From positions 1-8,508 of the forward strand of contig CAJKPX010000083.1 in the NCBI GenBank assembly GCA_905201895.1: a stretch of 8,508 nt of DNA. The letters run 5' to 3'. The notes beneath the pieces were generated by a model, which did no database searches, was not told where the DNA came from, and saw nothing but the letters and a program-made list of their open reading frames with translations. Positions 1-6,542 of the stretch are shown here, piece by piece. Source of the DNA: an uncultured Eubacteriales bacterium. Its GTDB lineage: Bacteria; Bacillota; Clostridia; Oscillospirales; CAG-272. Numbering within the stretch: the stretch's first letter is position 1; each line of letters opens with the position of its first letter. A program made the position numbers and the translations under genes.

Positions 1-24
1 GGCACTTTCTTGCAAGAAAGTGCC
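1..24. repeat. Perfect 24-nt palindrome, possible terminator or dispersed repeat
   Basis: Bases 1-12 are the exact reverse complement of bases 13-24, so either strand can form a hairpin of about 10 bp with a TGCA loop. It lies 24 bases beyond the stop of the leftward gene ending at 48 and could end that transcript. The T-tract needed to prove this would lie outside the window. A third, near-identical arm sits at 39-49 and overlaps the stop codon (see findings). A dispersed repeat is the alternative reading. Confidence 0.5.
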
Positions 25-47
25 CCCTCCCCCACAAAGCACCTTTC

Positions 48-554
48 TTATTTTTCTTCCTTCTCGAACAATTCAAAATCCTGATAGCCGGAATTTTTTA
101 TTTCTGCAATCGCTCTCAAATTCTCATAAGACAAAAGACCTCGGTCATATGCCTCCTGCATAGAATAAAAATCTCCCTCGTGCCAAACGCGAATCCGATT
201 GGAATCGCTGTAATAGAACACAATATCCGCAACGGTTTCGGTTCCGATCACCGTGTAGGCAGGCAGCGCAAGCATCACGGGAACGCATCCGTTGTAGGTT
301 CCGTACGAGGCATCCTGAATTCCAATCTTTCCATGAATCGCAGAAACGTAGTACCATCCGAAATAATCCCGTCCATAGTCGCGCTCGATGCGATCAAGCA
401 GCCTTGCACTCGGCGTCCCGTCGGCATTAAAGGGCATGATATAACCACACGAATAGAGCAAAATCGGCGTCAAAATTGCCAGCACAAGCACCACCGACGC
501 CACGATCACGATCACGCGTGTGCGCTTGTTGGCAAATAAAGCTGAAATTTTCAT
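48..554 (-). CDS. Hypothetical membrane-anchored protein, 168 aa
   Basis: I do not recognise a named family. The N-terminus is basic (KISALFANKRTR). A hydrophobic stretch follows at about residues 14-34, ending in LLYSCG with Cys36, so the rest of the chain probably lies outside the membrane. It could be a single-pass protein or, less likely, a lipoprotein: Leu at -3 and Ser at -1 suit a lipobox, but Tyr at -2 does not. Residues 40-115 are mixed and rich in Tyr and Gly. The C-terminal part (FYSMQEAYDRGLLSYENLRAIAEI, split as FYSMQEAYDRG and LLSYENLRAIAEI, about residues 127-150) resembles a short tail I recall from many uncharacterised clostridial proteins. The start is supported by GGGAGG about 11 bases upstream. 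It has its own promoter at 634-662 and is separated from gpsA by a terminator, so it is probably monocistronic. Function unknown. Confidence 0.8.
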   Translation of the reverse strand: MKISALFANKRTRVIVIVASVVLVLAILTPILLYSCGYIMPFNADGTPSARLLDRIERDYGRDYFGWYYVSAIHGKIGIQDASYGTYNGCVPVMLALPAYTVIGTETVADIVFYYSDSNRIRVWHEGDFYSMQEAYDRGLLSYENLRAIAEIKNSGYQDFELFEKEEK

Positions 555-633
555 GATAGTTCAATCCTCCCGAATACGTAATTTTTTCATTTCCTTTGGG
601 TCGGTTTGGTCTTTTATAACCTTTTGCATTATC

Positions 634-662
634 ATTTTAGCACATTTTGGTTAGAGTGTCAA
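634..662 (-). promoter_or_regulatory. Sigma-A promoter for the hypothetical gene at 48-554
   Basis: Read on the minus strand: TTGACA (662-657), a 17-bp spacer, then TAAAAT (639-634) preceded by an extended -10 TGC. Transcription would start near 627, giving a leader of about 70 nt. Confidence 0.8.
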
Positions 663-694
663 CCGCGGTTTTCAGCTGCATGCGGCACGGTAAA

Positions 695-738
695 TAGGAA
701 AAGACAAGAGCCAAACGCGGTTTCGCGTTTGGCTCTTG
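695..738 (-). terminator. Intrinsic terminator of gpsA
   Basis: A 15-bp perfect stem (705-719 with 724-738) and a GTTT loop are followed on the minus strand by a T-rich tail (TCTTTTCC). It lies 16 bases after the gpsA stop and upstream of the next gene's promoter, so it insulates the two leftward units. Confidence 0.88.
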
Positions 739-754
739 CTTGACTATTTTGATC

Positions 755-1801
755 TTATTTCTCAAAGGTGAAAGCGTCCCACGGAATGTTGACTGCCTTC
801 TTGTCGGTGAGGATCTCGTCGATGTGCATCAGGAGCGGGAAGTTCTCGATCTTGAGCACACCTGCCGCAACGCGGTTCTTCACGGCACGTGCAACGCGAA
901 CAGCAACAACCAGCGACTCGAGCGTGACGCCGTTGAGCTCTGCCTTTGCCTCGTCGATGTTGAGTCCGCGACCGAGCAGGATACCAACCAGACGGGTGCG
1001 TCCGCCGTAAACGGTTACGTAGAGGTCGCCCGCGCCAACCGCGAGGTTGTCGAGCGTGCCTGCGCCCTGATAGTCGAGCAGACGCGACATTTCCTTAACT
1101 GCCTGACCGAACACGGCTGCCTGCGAGTTGAAGTGCAGCTCGCTGTCAAGTCCGAATGCCTTTTGGTTCAGACCAATGGTGAGCGCGATGCCGAGCGCGT
1201 AGCCGTTCTTGAGTGCAACGGCGCTCTCAATGCCAACCACGTCGGTGGAAAGGCTGATGTGATAATAGTCGGTTGCCATGATCGCCTTGAGTTTGCGCAG
1301 AGTCTCGAGATCGTTTCCGCAGAATGCAACCTCGGTCTGGTCGTGTGCCACGAGCTCATAGCTGGTGCAGGGACCGCCGATGGCGTTGATGCAACGGGAC
1401 AGACCCTTCTTTGCGAGCATTCCTGCCCAAACCTCGGGATAGGTGAGGAGCTTGCCGTCCTCGGTGTCCATCAGACCCTTGGTAACAGAGAGCACGGGCA
1501 TATCTGCAGGAACCTTCGGCAGCACGTAGTCACCGAACCACTCCACGCCGAAGCTGCTCACGCCGCCGATCACCATATCAGCGCCTGCGATTGCCTCCTC
1601 CATCTCCTCGATCTGATAATACTTCACGCCTGCGGGGAAATCGCGGGTGAACTTGGGGTGACGGTCGGTTGCTCTGCAGGTGTCGATGATCTCGCGGTCG
1701 AGGGGAGTGCCAACGAGGCGCACCTCATTGCCGTTCTCGCGTGCGGGGAATGCAAGCGCGGAGCCCATCATGCCCGCGCCAACGATTGTTACGATTGCCA
1801 T
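755..1801 (-). CDS. gpsA: NAD(P)-dependent glycerol-3-phosphate dehydrogenase family protein
   Basis: A cytoplasmic enzyme expected to reduce dihydroxyacetone phosphate to sn-glycerol 3-phosphate for phospholipid synthesis. The 348 residues begin with a Rossmann NAD(P) motif, GAGMMG (8-13). The family landmarks follow in order: LSVTKGL (104-110, Lys108), IGGPC (141-145, in place of the usual SGP segment), ALKN (196-199, with the expected catalytic Lys198), an N-x(10)-EMSR stretch (225-240), GAGDLYVT (256-263, the GLGDL motif) and GGRTRLVG (266-273, the phosphate-binding Arg region). The length is slightly above the usual 330 or so. The start has AAGAAAGGA about 11 bases upstream. It stands alone, with its own promoter and terminator and no plsY or der neighbour. 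Several motifs differ from the textbook enzyme (GAGMMG for GAGAWG, GGPC for SGP), so a diverged paralogue with a related substrate is possible. Confidence 0.9.
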   Translation of the reverse strand: MAIVTIVGAGMMGSALAFPARENGNEVRLVGTPLDREIIDTCRATDRHPKFTRDFPAGVKYYQIEEMEEAIAGADMVIGGVSSFGVEWFGDYVLPKVPADMPVLSVTKGLMDTEDGKLLTYPEVWAGMLAKKGLSRCINAIGGPCTSYELVAHDQTEVAFCGNDLETLRKLKAIMATDYYHISLSTDVVGIESAVALKNGYALGIALTIGLNQKAFGLDSELHFNSQAAVFGQAVKEMSRLLDYQGAGTLDNLAVGAGDLYVTVYGGRTRLVGILLGRGLNIDEAKAELNGVTLESLVVAVRVARAVKNRVAAGVLKIENFPLLMHIDEILTDKKAVNIPWDAFTFEK

Positions 1802-1884
1802 AATTTTGTTTGTCCTTTCTTGTTTTTGCCGCCGCGTGCGGAGAGATCATTCCTCCGGCACACACTCAAAATTCGCAAAAAGGA

Positions 1885-1913
1885 TTGCAAAGCCGAGAGA
1901 AATGTGCTATAAT
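1885..1913 (+). promoter_or_regulatory. Sigma-A promoter for the GH78-like glycosidase gene
   Basis: TTGCAA (1885-1890), a 17-bp spacer, then TATAAT (1908-1913) with an extended -10 TGC just before it. The start would fall near 1920, giving a leader of about 160 nt. That transcript runs through the opposing gpsA promoter at 1964-1992. Confidence 0.78.
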
Positions 1914-1963
1914 GATTCCGTTGAAGGCATCGCGTGTCGGCAGGTAATTTTTGTTATCGTCTT

Positions 1964-1992
1964 ATTATATCGCGAATGCGAGCATTTGTCAA
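1964..1992 (-). promoter_or_regulatory. Sigma-A promoter for gpsA
   Basis: Read on the minus strand: consensus TTGACA (1992-1987), a 17-bp spacer, consensus TATAAT (1969-1964). The start would fall near 1957, giving a gpsA leader of about 155 nt. The spacer contains the partial dyad TCGCGAATGCGA (1970-1981), a possible but unproven operator. Confidence 0.85.
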
Positions 1993-2065
1993 GTGCCGAT
2001 GCGAAATTTGATAAAAGCGCATCCTTTTCGTACCATCTTTTCAAAAAGCGCCTTCAAAATCATGC

Positions 2066-2073
2066 AGAAAGGA
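2066..2073 (+). promoter_or_regulatory. Ribosome binding site that sets the glycosidase start
   Basis: AGAAAGGA lies 9 bases before the ATG at 2083. The open frame continues upstream to a TTG at 1951, but that start has no good Shine-Dalgarno sequence, and its extra 44 residues do not look like the family's N-terminus. Confidence 0.75.
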
Positions 2074-2082
2074 TTTCCGACT

Positions 2083-4215
2083 ATGTTTTTCTATCAGGCA
2101 AAGGCAGTTTATCCGCAGGGGATGGAGCATGAGCCCAACAGCTTTGCAACCTTCCGTGCCGAGGTCGGCTCTCTCCGCGGCACCGCGCTCTCGATCACGG
2201 CATCCTCCTTTTATCAGCTCTACGTCAATGGAAAATTCGTGGCGTTCGGTCCCGCACGCACCGCAGAGGGCTATGCCCGCGTGGACGTGCTTCCGCTGGA
2301 GCTCTACAACAACGGGGAGCACAACGAGATCGTGATCGCCGTCGTTGGCTACAATGTGCGCTCGCTTTCCACCGTTCTTCAGCCCGCGTTTCTGATTGCC
2401 GAGCTGCGCCGCGGTGAAGAGGTGCTCTGTGCCACGGGGCGCGATTTCACGGCATATCTGCCCGGCTGCAGGCTGCAAAAGACCGAGCGCTATTCGGCGC
2501 AGCGACACTACACCGAGATCTGGGATTTTCGGCAGGGCACCAACCTCACGCCCGACTCGGCTCGCGTGTCTCTTTCCGTCTGCCAGAACGCGCCCACGCC
2601 GATCGAGCGCCGCGCACCCTACCCCTACTACGAGGATATTCCGCTCTCCCAAACCGCATCGAGCGGCTCTCTCGTCTTTGACGGGGAGCGCCCCTACCGC
2701 CCCAAAGCGCACTCCTTCAAGCCCGATAACTATTGGGGCGTTTTCCCCGACGAGGAGGTGGTAAGCCGTCCCTTTGAGTGGATCCAACGCCGACAACAGA
2801 ACAAGCAGAGCGGGGCAACCGAGCTTCCGATCGTTTTGAGGGAAAACGAATACGCCATCTTTGATTTCTCGCGCATCGAAGCCGGCTTTCTCTCGCTTGC
2901 CCTGACCGCCGATGCCGACACCGACCTCGTGGTCGCCTTCTCGGAGGACTGCTCGCCCGACGAGTTTGCTTTTACGCGCATGAATGCAGAAAACGTGCTG
3001 GAGTATCTGCTCTCCGCGGGACAAACGATCGACACGATCAGCTTTGAGCCCTATGTGATGCGCTATGCCATCGTGGCGGTTCGCAGCGGATCGGTGCGCC
3101 TGCACAAATTCGGCGTCAAGACCTTTATGCACACGGTTGCCGATGCGCGCACGCCCGCGCTCGAGGATCCCACGCTCGCCGCGATCTACCGTGCCGCCGT
3201 TCGCACCTTCGCGCACAATGCCGTCGACCTCTTCACCGACTGCCCCTCGCGTGAGCGCGCAGGTTGGCTCTGCGACTCCTATTTCACCGCCAAGACCGAG
3301 CACGCGCTCTTTGGAAACACGCAGGTTGAGGACGCCTTTCTTGAGAACTACTGCCTCTATCGCTACAACGGCGATCTGCCCGAGGGCATGATCCCGATGT
3401 GCTTCCCTGCCGACTGTCCCTACGACGGCGACAATCCTCTGGTGCTTCATCCCGCCAAATTCAAATTCATTCCGCAATGGTCGATGTGGTATATCCTTGA
3501 GGTGGAGGATTATCTTGCCAACCGCAATCCCGCCGCGAGCATCGAACAATTCCGCCCGAGTGTGGAGGGGCTGCTCAACTTCTTCCGCCGCTATGAGAAC
3601 GAGGACGGTCTGCTTGAGTCTCTGCCATCCTGGAACTTTGTGGAGTGGAGCCGCGCCAACGAGTGGACGCAGGACGTCAGCTACCCCACCAACTTCCTCT
3701 ATGCCGAGGTGCTGGACGCAGCATACCGCCTCTTTGGTGACGAAAATAACCGCCGCCGTGCGGACGAGGTGCGTGCCAAGTCGGTGGAGCAGTCCTTCAA
3801 CGGAACGGTGTTCCTCGACCACGCCGTGCGCGACGAGCACCACCACCTGATCCGTCAGAACGATTGCTCCGAGGCATGCCAATATTATGCCGTCCTCTTT
3901 GGCGGCATTGATCTGCAGGACCCCAAATATGCAGCGCTCTACCGTCTCATCACCGAGGTCTTCGGTGCGACCCGCCGCGAGTCCATGCCCGAGATTGCCG
4001 AGATCAACGCCTTCATCGGAGTCTACCTGCGCCTTGAGGCACTCCTGAAAATGAAGGAATACAAGCTCGTTCTGCGCGACGTGAAGGAGTTCTTCGGTCA
4101 GATGGAGCGCGAGACCGGCACGCTCTGGGAGTACCGCGAAAAGAAGGGCAGCCGCGATCACGGATTTGCATCCTATGCACTCGTTGCCATCCTGAAGGCG
4201 CTGCATCTCGATTGA
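2083..4215 (+). CDS. GH78-like glycosidase (alpha-L-rhamnosidase superfamily), 710 aa
   Basis: Probably removes a terminal sugar, possibly alpha-L-rhamnose, from imported oligosaccharides. There is no signal peptide, so it should act in the cytoplasm. About residues 35-125 look like the N-terminal beta-sandwich of bacterial rhamnosidases (YQLYVNGKFVAFGPART at 44-60). Residues 250-350 resemble the second sandwich. The catalytic (alpha/alpha)6 barrel spans about 360-690. Its diagnostic motif is TDCPSRERAGWLCD (385-398), comparable to TDCPQRDERLGWTGD of GH78, in which the Glu is the general acid. Here Glu391 fits that role, but the motif is one residue shorter. Other barrel landmarks are PQWSMW (464-469), SWNFVEW (516-522) and TLWEYREKKGS..HGFASY (680-699). 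The 710 residues are shorter than multidomain secreted GH78 enzymes. It stands alone with no transporter or sugar-pathway neighbour, so the substrate is unknown. The fold assignment is firm; the specificity is not. Confidence 0.85.
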   Translation: MFFYQAKAVYPQGMEHEPNSFATFRAEVGSLRGTALSITASSFYQLYVNGKFVAFGPARTAEGYARVDVLPLELYNNGEHNEIVIAVVGYNVRSLSTVLQPAFLIAELRRGEEVLCATGRDFTAYLPGCRLQKTERYSAQRHYTEIWDFRQGTNLTPDSARVSLSVCQNAPTPIERRAPYPYYEDIPLSQTASSGSLVFDGERPYRPKAHSFKPDNYWGVFPDEEVVSRPFEWIQRRQQNKQSGATELPIVLRENEYAIFDFSRIEAGFLSLALTADADTDLVVAFSEDCSPDEFAFTRMNAENVLEYLLSAGQTIDTISFEPYVMRYAIVAVRSGSVRLHKFGVKTFMHTVADARTPALEDPTLAAIYRAAVRTFAHNAVDLFTDCPSRERAGWLCDSYFTAKTEHALFGNTQVEDAFLENYCLYRYNGDLPEGMIPMCFPADCPYDGDNPLVLHPAKFKFIPQWSMWYILEVEDYLANRNPAASIEQFRPSVEGLLNFFRRYENEDGLLESLPSWNFVEWSRANEWTQDVSYPTNFLYAEVLDAAYRLFGDENNRRRADEVRAKSVEQSFNGTVFLDHAVRDEHHHLIRQNDCSEACQYYAVLFGGIDLQDPKYAALYRLITEVFGATRRESMPEIAEINAFIGVYLRLEALLKMKEYKLVLRDVKEFFGQMERETGTLWEYREKKGSRDHGFASYALVAILKALHLD

Positions 4216-4244
4216 CCGCAGCCCCACAATCGTATAAATGAAAG

Positions 4245-4288
4245 AAAGCAGCCCCCGACAGACAAAATCTGTCGGGGGCTATGCTTTT
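4245..4288. terminator. Bidirectional terminator between the glycosidase gene and the ABC operon
   Basis: A 13-bp perfect stem (4250-4262 with 4268-4280) has a CAAAA loop. After a two-base bulge it extends through AAAGC (4245-4249) and GCTTT (4283-4287). On the plus strand TTTT follows at 4285, with a longer run at 4295-4300. On the minus strand the tail is GCTTTCTTTC. It lies between two convergent genes and can serve both. The bases from 4301 to the permease stop at 4363 hold nothing else convincing. Confidence 0.88.
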
Positions 4289-4362
4289 GGCGAGTTTTTT
4301 CTTCTCGTCTCTTTCCTGCAAAGGAAAAGCGGAGTAATAATCTTTGTGCCGTGTTTTCGCCC

Positions 4363-5256
4363 TCACGCATGCCGACGGATGGCATGGAGGATGACGTAGA
4401 GCGCCACGAGCACGAGGACCGCACCGCCGAGAATGGCGTACATTCCTCCCTCTCCCACCTGATTGCCAAAGAAATAGAGGTTGCAGTCGAGCGCGTCACG
4501 AAGCTCCCCGATCACAGCACTCGGCACACCCGTCGCCTCCATCTCGGCAAGCGCACCGCGCATGGCGTGGTTGCGCACGAGCGAGGTACCATAGGTACCC
4601 GGCAGGAAGGAGATCACGGTTTGGAGTCCCTCACCAAAGGAAGAAATCGGCATGTAGGCGCCGCAAATAAAGCCGTAGCCCGAGCTGATCAACGTTCCAA
4701 CCGCCGAGATCTGCCCCTGCGTGGAGAGAAACAGATTGATGATCGACGAGAGCGCCGTTCCGAACAGAACGAGCAGAAGGATGTCAACGAAAAGCAGCAG
4801 CACGTCGAGCGGCGAGAGATACCATCCAACCGTCGCCACGTATCCGAGACATAGCCCTGCGGCAACGAAGCAGATCAAGAGCGAGGAGATCAGGGTGGCA
4901 ACGTAGTAGCTCATCGAGAACGCCCACGAGGGGATCGGCGAAATGCGCAAATCCTTCACCGTGCCGTTTGCCTTGTCCTGCACCATGAGAAAATTGGCGC
5001 AAAATGCAACCGTGACGCAGGAAACCGCAAGGATCGAGGAAATGAGCTGACCGCCAACAAGAGCGTCGACGATCTGCTCGGAGATCGGAAGTCCGTCGGG
5101 GAGATTTTGGGTGAAGCTATCACGGTAGACGTTTCCGAGGAAGGTTGCATAGAGCACAAGCAAAATCGCGGGGGTGATCAGAGCTGTGAAAAACATGCCC
5201 TTGTCGCGGAAAAAAAGCTTGACGTTTCGCTTGACAAGCACGAACGCGGTTTTCAT
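4363..5256 (-). CDS. ABC-2 type transporter permease
   Basis: The membrane subunit of an exporter that pairs with the ATPase encoded immediately upstream. The 297 residues have the ABC-2 layout. A short basic N-terminus (LVKRNVKLFFRDKG) leads into a first span at about 21-40. An extracellular loop follows, then spans near 70-92, 115-140, 150-175, 185-205 and a last one at 272-292 before a basic tail (HAIRRHA). The cytoplasmic segment VQDKANGTVKDLRISPIPSW (92-111) matches the coupling region typical of DrrB and NatB-like permeases (usually ERExGTLexLLvsPi). The start ATG overlaps the ATPase stop as ATGA, so the two are translationally coupled; a GGGGGAAG site lies just upstream. The substrate cannot be read from sequence: drugs, lipids, peptides or ions are all possible for this family. 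Confidence 0.9.
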   Translation of the reverse strand: MKTAFVLVKRNVKLFFRDKGMFFTALITPAILLVLYATFLGNVYRDSFTQNLPDGLPISEQIVDALVGGQLISSILAVSCVTVAFCANFLMVQDKANGTVKDLRISPIPSWAFSMSYYVATLISSLLICFVAAGLCLGYVATVGWYLSPLDVLLLFVDILLLVLFGTALSSIINLFLSTQGQISAVGTLISSGYGFICGAYMPISSFGEGLQTVISFLPGTYGTSLVRNHAMRGALAEMEATGVPSAVIGELRDALDCNLYFFGNQVGEGGMYAILGGAVLVLVALYVILHAIRRHA

Positions 5257-6167
5257 TTTGCACTTCCCCCTTCCAATTTTTTACCTGTGACCGCAAGAAA
5301 GACGTCGTCCATCTTGCCCTTTGTCACCTCATAGTCACAAAAGACGTCAGAGTGCGCCACGATCAGCTCGGTTGCCGCGCGCGTGTCGGGTACGGTGAGG
5401 CGGTAGGCATCGCGGATCGCCTCATAGGGCACGCCAAGGGTCTTGACCTGCGCCTCGTCAACACCGTAAACCGTGATGAAATCACCCGTGTATGCGTTTT
5501 TGAGCGCAAGAGGCGTTCCCTCGGCGGCAATCTCTCCGCTATCGAGGATCACCACATAGTCGGCGTCAGCCGCCTCCTCCATGTAGTGCGTGGTGAGAAA
5601 AACGGTCATGTTCTCCTCCGCGCGCAGCCGACGGATCACGTCCCAGAGCAGCTTGCGCGTTTGAGGATCGAGCCCCGTGGTGGGCTCGTCGAGAATCAGA
5701 ATCTCGGGGCGATGCAGAAGCGCACGTGCAATGTCAATGCGGCGGCGCTGACCGCCCGAGAGCTTGCCAACCGCACGTCGGGTCAGATCGGCAAAGTCCA
5801 AAAGCTCTGCCAGCTCCGCATAGCGTTTGCGAAACTCCGAACCCACGATCCCGTAGAGCGCGGCGCGGCTCTCAAGATTGTCCCACACGGTCAGGGCACC
5901 GTCGAGCACCGAGCTCTGGAACACCACGCCGAGGCCCCGCTTGATGCGATCCACGTGGCGGTCCAGATCAAAGCCGTTGATCTGCACACGTCCGCCGTCC
6001 TTGGCAAGCTGACCGCAGAGGATGTTGATGGTGGTGGACTTTCCCGCTCCGTTGACCCCGAGAAAGGCGAAAAGCTCGCCCGCACGAACCGAAAAGCTCA
6101 AATCGCGCACCGCGTGCACGTCACCGAAATGCTTGTTCAAGCCTTCAATTTCAATAATTTTTTTCAT
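5253..6167 (-). CDS. ABC transporter ATP-binding protein (DrrA/NatA-like)
   Basis: The ATPase that drives the exporter whose permease is the next gene. All nucleotide-binding motifs are present in the 304-residue chain: Walker A GVNGAGKST (37-45), Q-loop Gln84 in VVFQSS, signature LSGGQRRR (136-143), Walker B ILILDE (156-161, with catalytic Glu161), D-loop GLDPQ (165-169) and H-loop His194. The C-terminal part (about 215-300), ending in KGKMDDVFLAVTGKKLEG, is the small accessory domain common in ATPases that pair with ABC-2 permeases. The frame opens upstream at 6248, but that start would cover the promoter. The ATG at 6167, 8 bases after a perfect AAAGGAGG, is the right one. The stop overlaps the permease start by four bases. 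No regulator or sensor kinase gene is beside it, so the trigger and cargo are unknown. Confidence 0.93.
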   Translation of the reverse strand: MKKIIEIEGLNKHFGDVHAVRDLSFSVRAGELFAFLGVNGAGKSTTINILCGQLAKDGGRVQINGFDLDRHVDRIKRGLGVVFQSSVLDGALTVWDNLESRAALYGIVGSEFRKRYAELAELLDFADLTRRAVGKLSGGQRRRIDIARALLHRPEILILDEPTTGLDPQTRKLLWDVIRRLRAEENMTVFLTTHYMEEAADADYVVILDSGEIAAEGTPLALKNAYTGDFITVYGVDEAQVKTLGVPYEAIRDAYRLTVPDTRAATELIVAHSDVFCDYEVTKGKMDDVFLAVTGKKLEGGSAK

Positions 6168-6175
6168 AGCGTCGA

Positions 6176-6183
6176 CCTCCTTT
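6176..6183 (-). promoter_or_regulatory. Ribosome binding site that sets the ABC ATPase start
   Basis: On the minus strand AAAGGAGG ends 8 bases before the ATG at 6167. This decides against the upstream in-frame ATG at 6248, which lies upstream of the promoter's -35 box. Confidence 0.9.
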
Positions 6184-6197
6184 TGAAGTCTGATTTT

Positions 6198-6226
6198 ATT
6201 ATACATCAAGTTGCCCCAAAAAGCAA
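6198..6226 (-). promoter_or_regulatory. Sigma-A promoter for the ABC exporter operon
   Basis: Minus strand: TTGCTT (6226-6221), a 17-bp spacer, consensus TATAAT (6203-6198). The start would fall near 6191, giving a short leader of about 24 nt that carries the ribosome binding site. A small inverted repeat, GTTGC/GCAAC, surrounds the -35 box (about 6210-6227) and might be an operator. It is too short to be sure. Confidence 0.75.
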
Positions 6227-6291
6227 CCTCGTTTTTTTCTTCGGTCATTTTTTCTCCTCAAGCGGTGAAAAAATATTTTTTTGAAAAACTA

Positions 6292-6320
6292 TTGCAAAAT
6301 GTCGAAGGATGGTGTATAAT
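6292..6320 (+). promoter_or_regulatory. Sigma-A promoter for the riboswitch-agcS unit
   Basis: TTGCAA (6292-6297), a 17-bp spacer, TATAAT (6315-6320). Transcription would start near 6327, about 14 bases before the riboswitch begins. The A/T-rich tracts at 6267-6290 sit where an UP element would. Confidence 0.85.
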
Positions 6321-6340
6321 GATGCGGTAAATAAAATAGG

Positions 6341-6511
6341 TTTCTGTATGACGCATTCAGGAAATTGCGGTTTCGCAGCCGAAGGAGTAACGCTCTCAGG
6401 TGTCCCACGGGATGAGGACTGAATGCTGACAGAACTTTGGAGACGCCCATTTTTATGGGGGCCGAAGGTGCAAGCGTGCAACACGCCAATCTCTCAGGCA
6501 AAAGGACAAAG
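6341..6511 (+). promoter_or_regulatory. Tandem glycine riboswitch controlling agcS
   Basis: Two glycine aptamers lie in series in the 5' leader of the symporter gene. Aptamer 1 is closed by an 8-bp P1 helix, GCATTCAG (6353-6360) with CTGAATGC (6419-6426). It carries the conserved GCCGAAGGAGTAA (6378-6390) and CTCTCAGG (6393-6400). Aptamer 2 is closed by CTTTG (6435-6439) with CAAAG (6507-6511). It carries GCCGAAGGTGCAA (6461-6473) and CTCTCAGGCAAAAGGAC (6491-6507). The leader TTCTGT (6342-6347) pairs with ACAGAA (6429-6434) in the linker. That matches the P0 leader-linker helix with kink-turn known for tandem glycine riboswitches. Both the core sequences and the downstream amino-acid symporter fit the class. 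An intrinsic terminator follows at 6543-6571, so control is probably at transcription elongation; a pairing described in the findings suggests an OFF switch. Confidence 0.95.
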
Positions 6512-6542
6512 AACCACAAAACTGTGCTGATTTTGTTTTTTT

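Noticed and set aside
1951..2082. A 44-residue N-terminal extension of the glycosidase from a TTG start
   Set aside because: No Shine-Dalgarno sequence at the TTG. It overlaps the gpsA promoter, and a good site lies before the ATG at 2083, where the family-like sequence begins.
2041..4227. A 728-codon open frame antisense to the glycosidase gene, and similar long antisense frames at 740-1912 and 6588-8198
   Set aside because: GC-rich third positions leave few stops on the opposite strand. These frames have no promoter or terminator logic, their translations resemble no family, and the sense genes have clear motifs.
4311..4331. Weak inverted repeat TTTCC/GGAAA downstream of the ABC permease
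   Set aside because: Only about five base pairs and no T-tract. The strong hairpin at 4245-4288 already serves as the terminator.
6168..6248. A 27-residue N-terminal extension of the ABC ATPase
   Set aside because: It would cover the operon's own -10 and -35 boxes. A perfect AAAGGAGG precedes the ATG at 6167.
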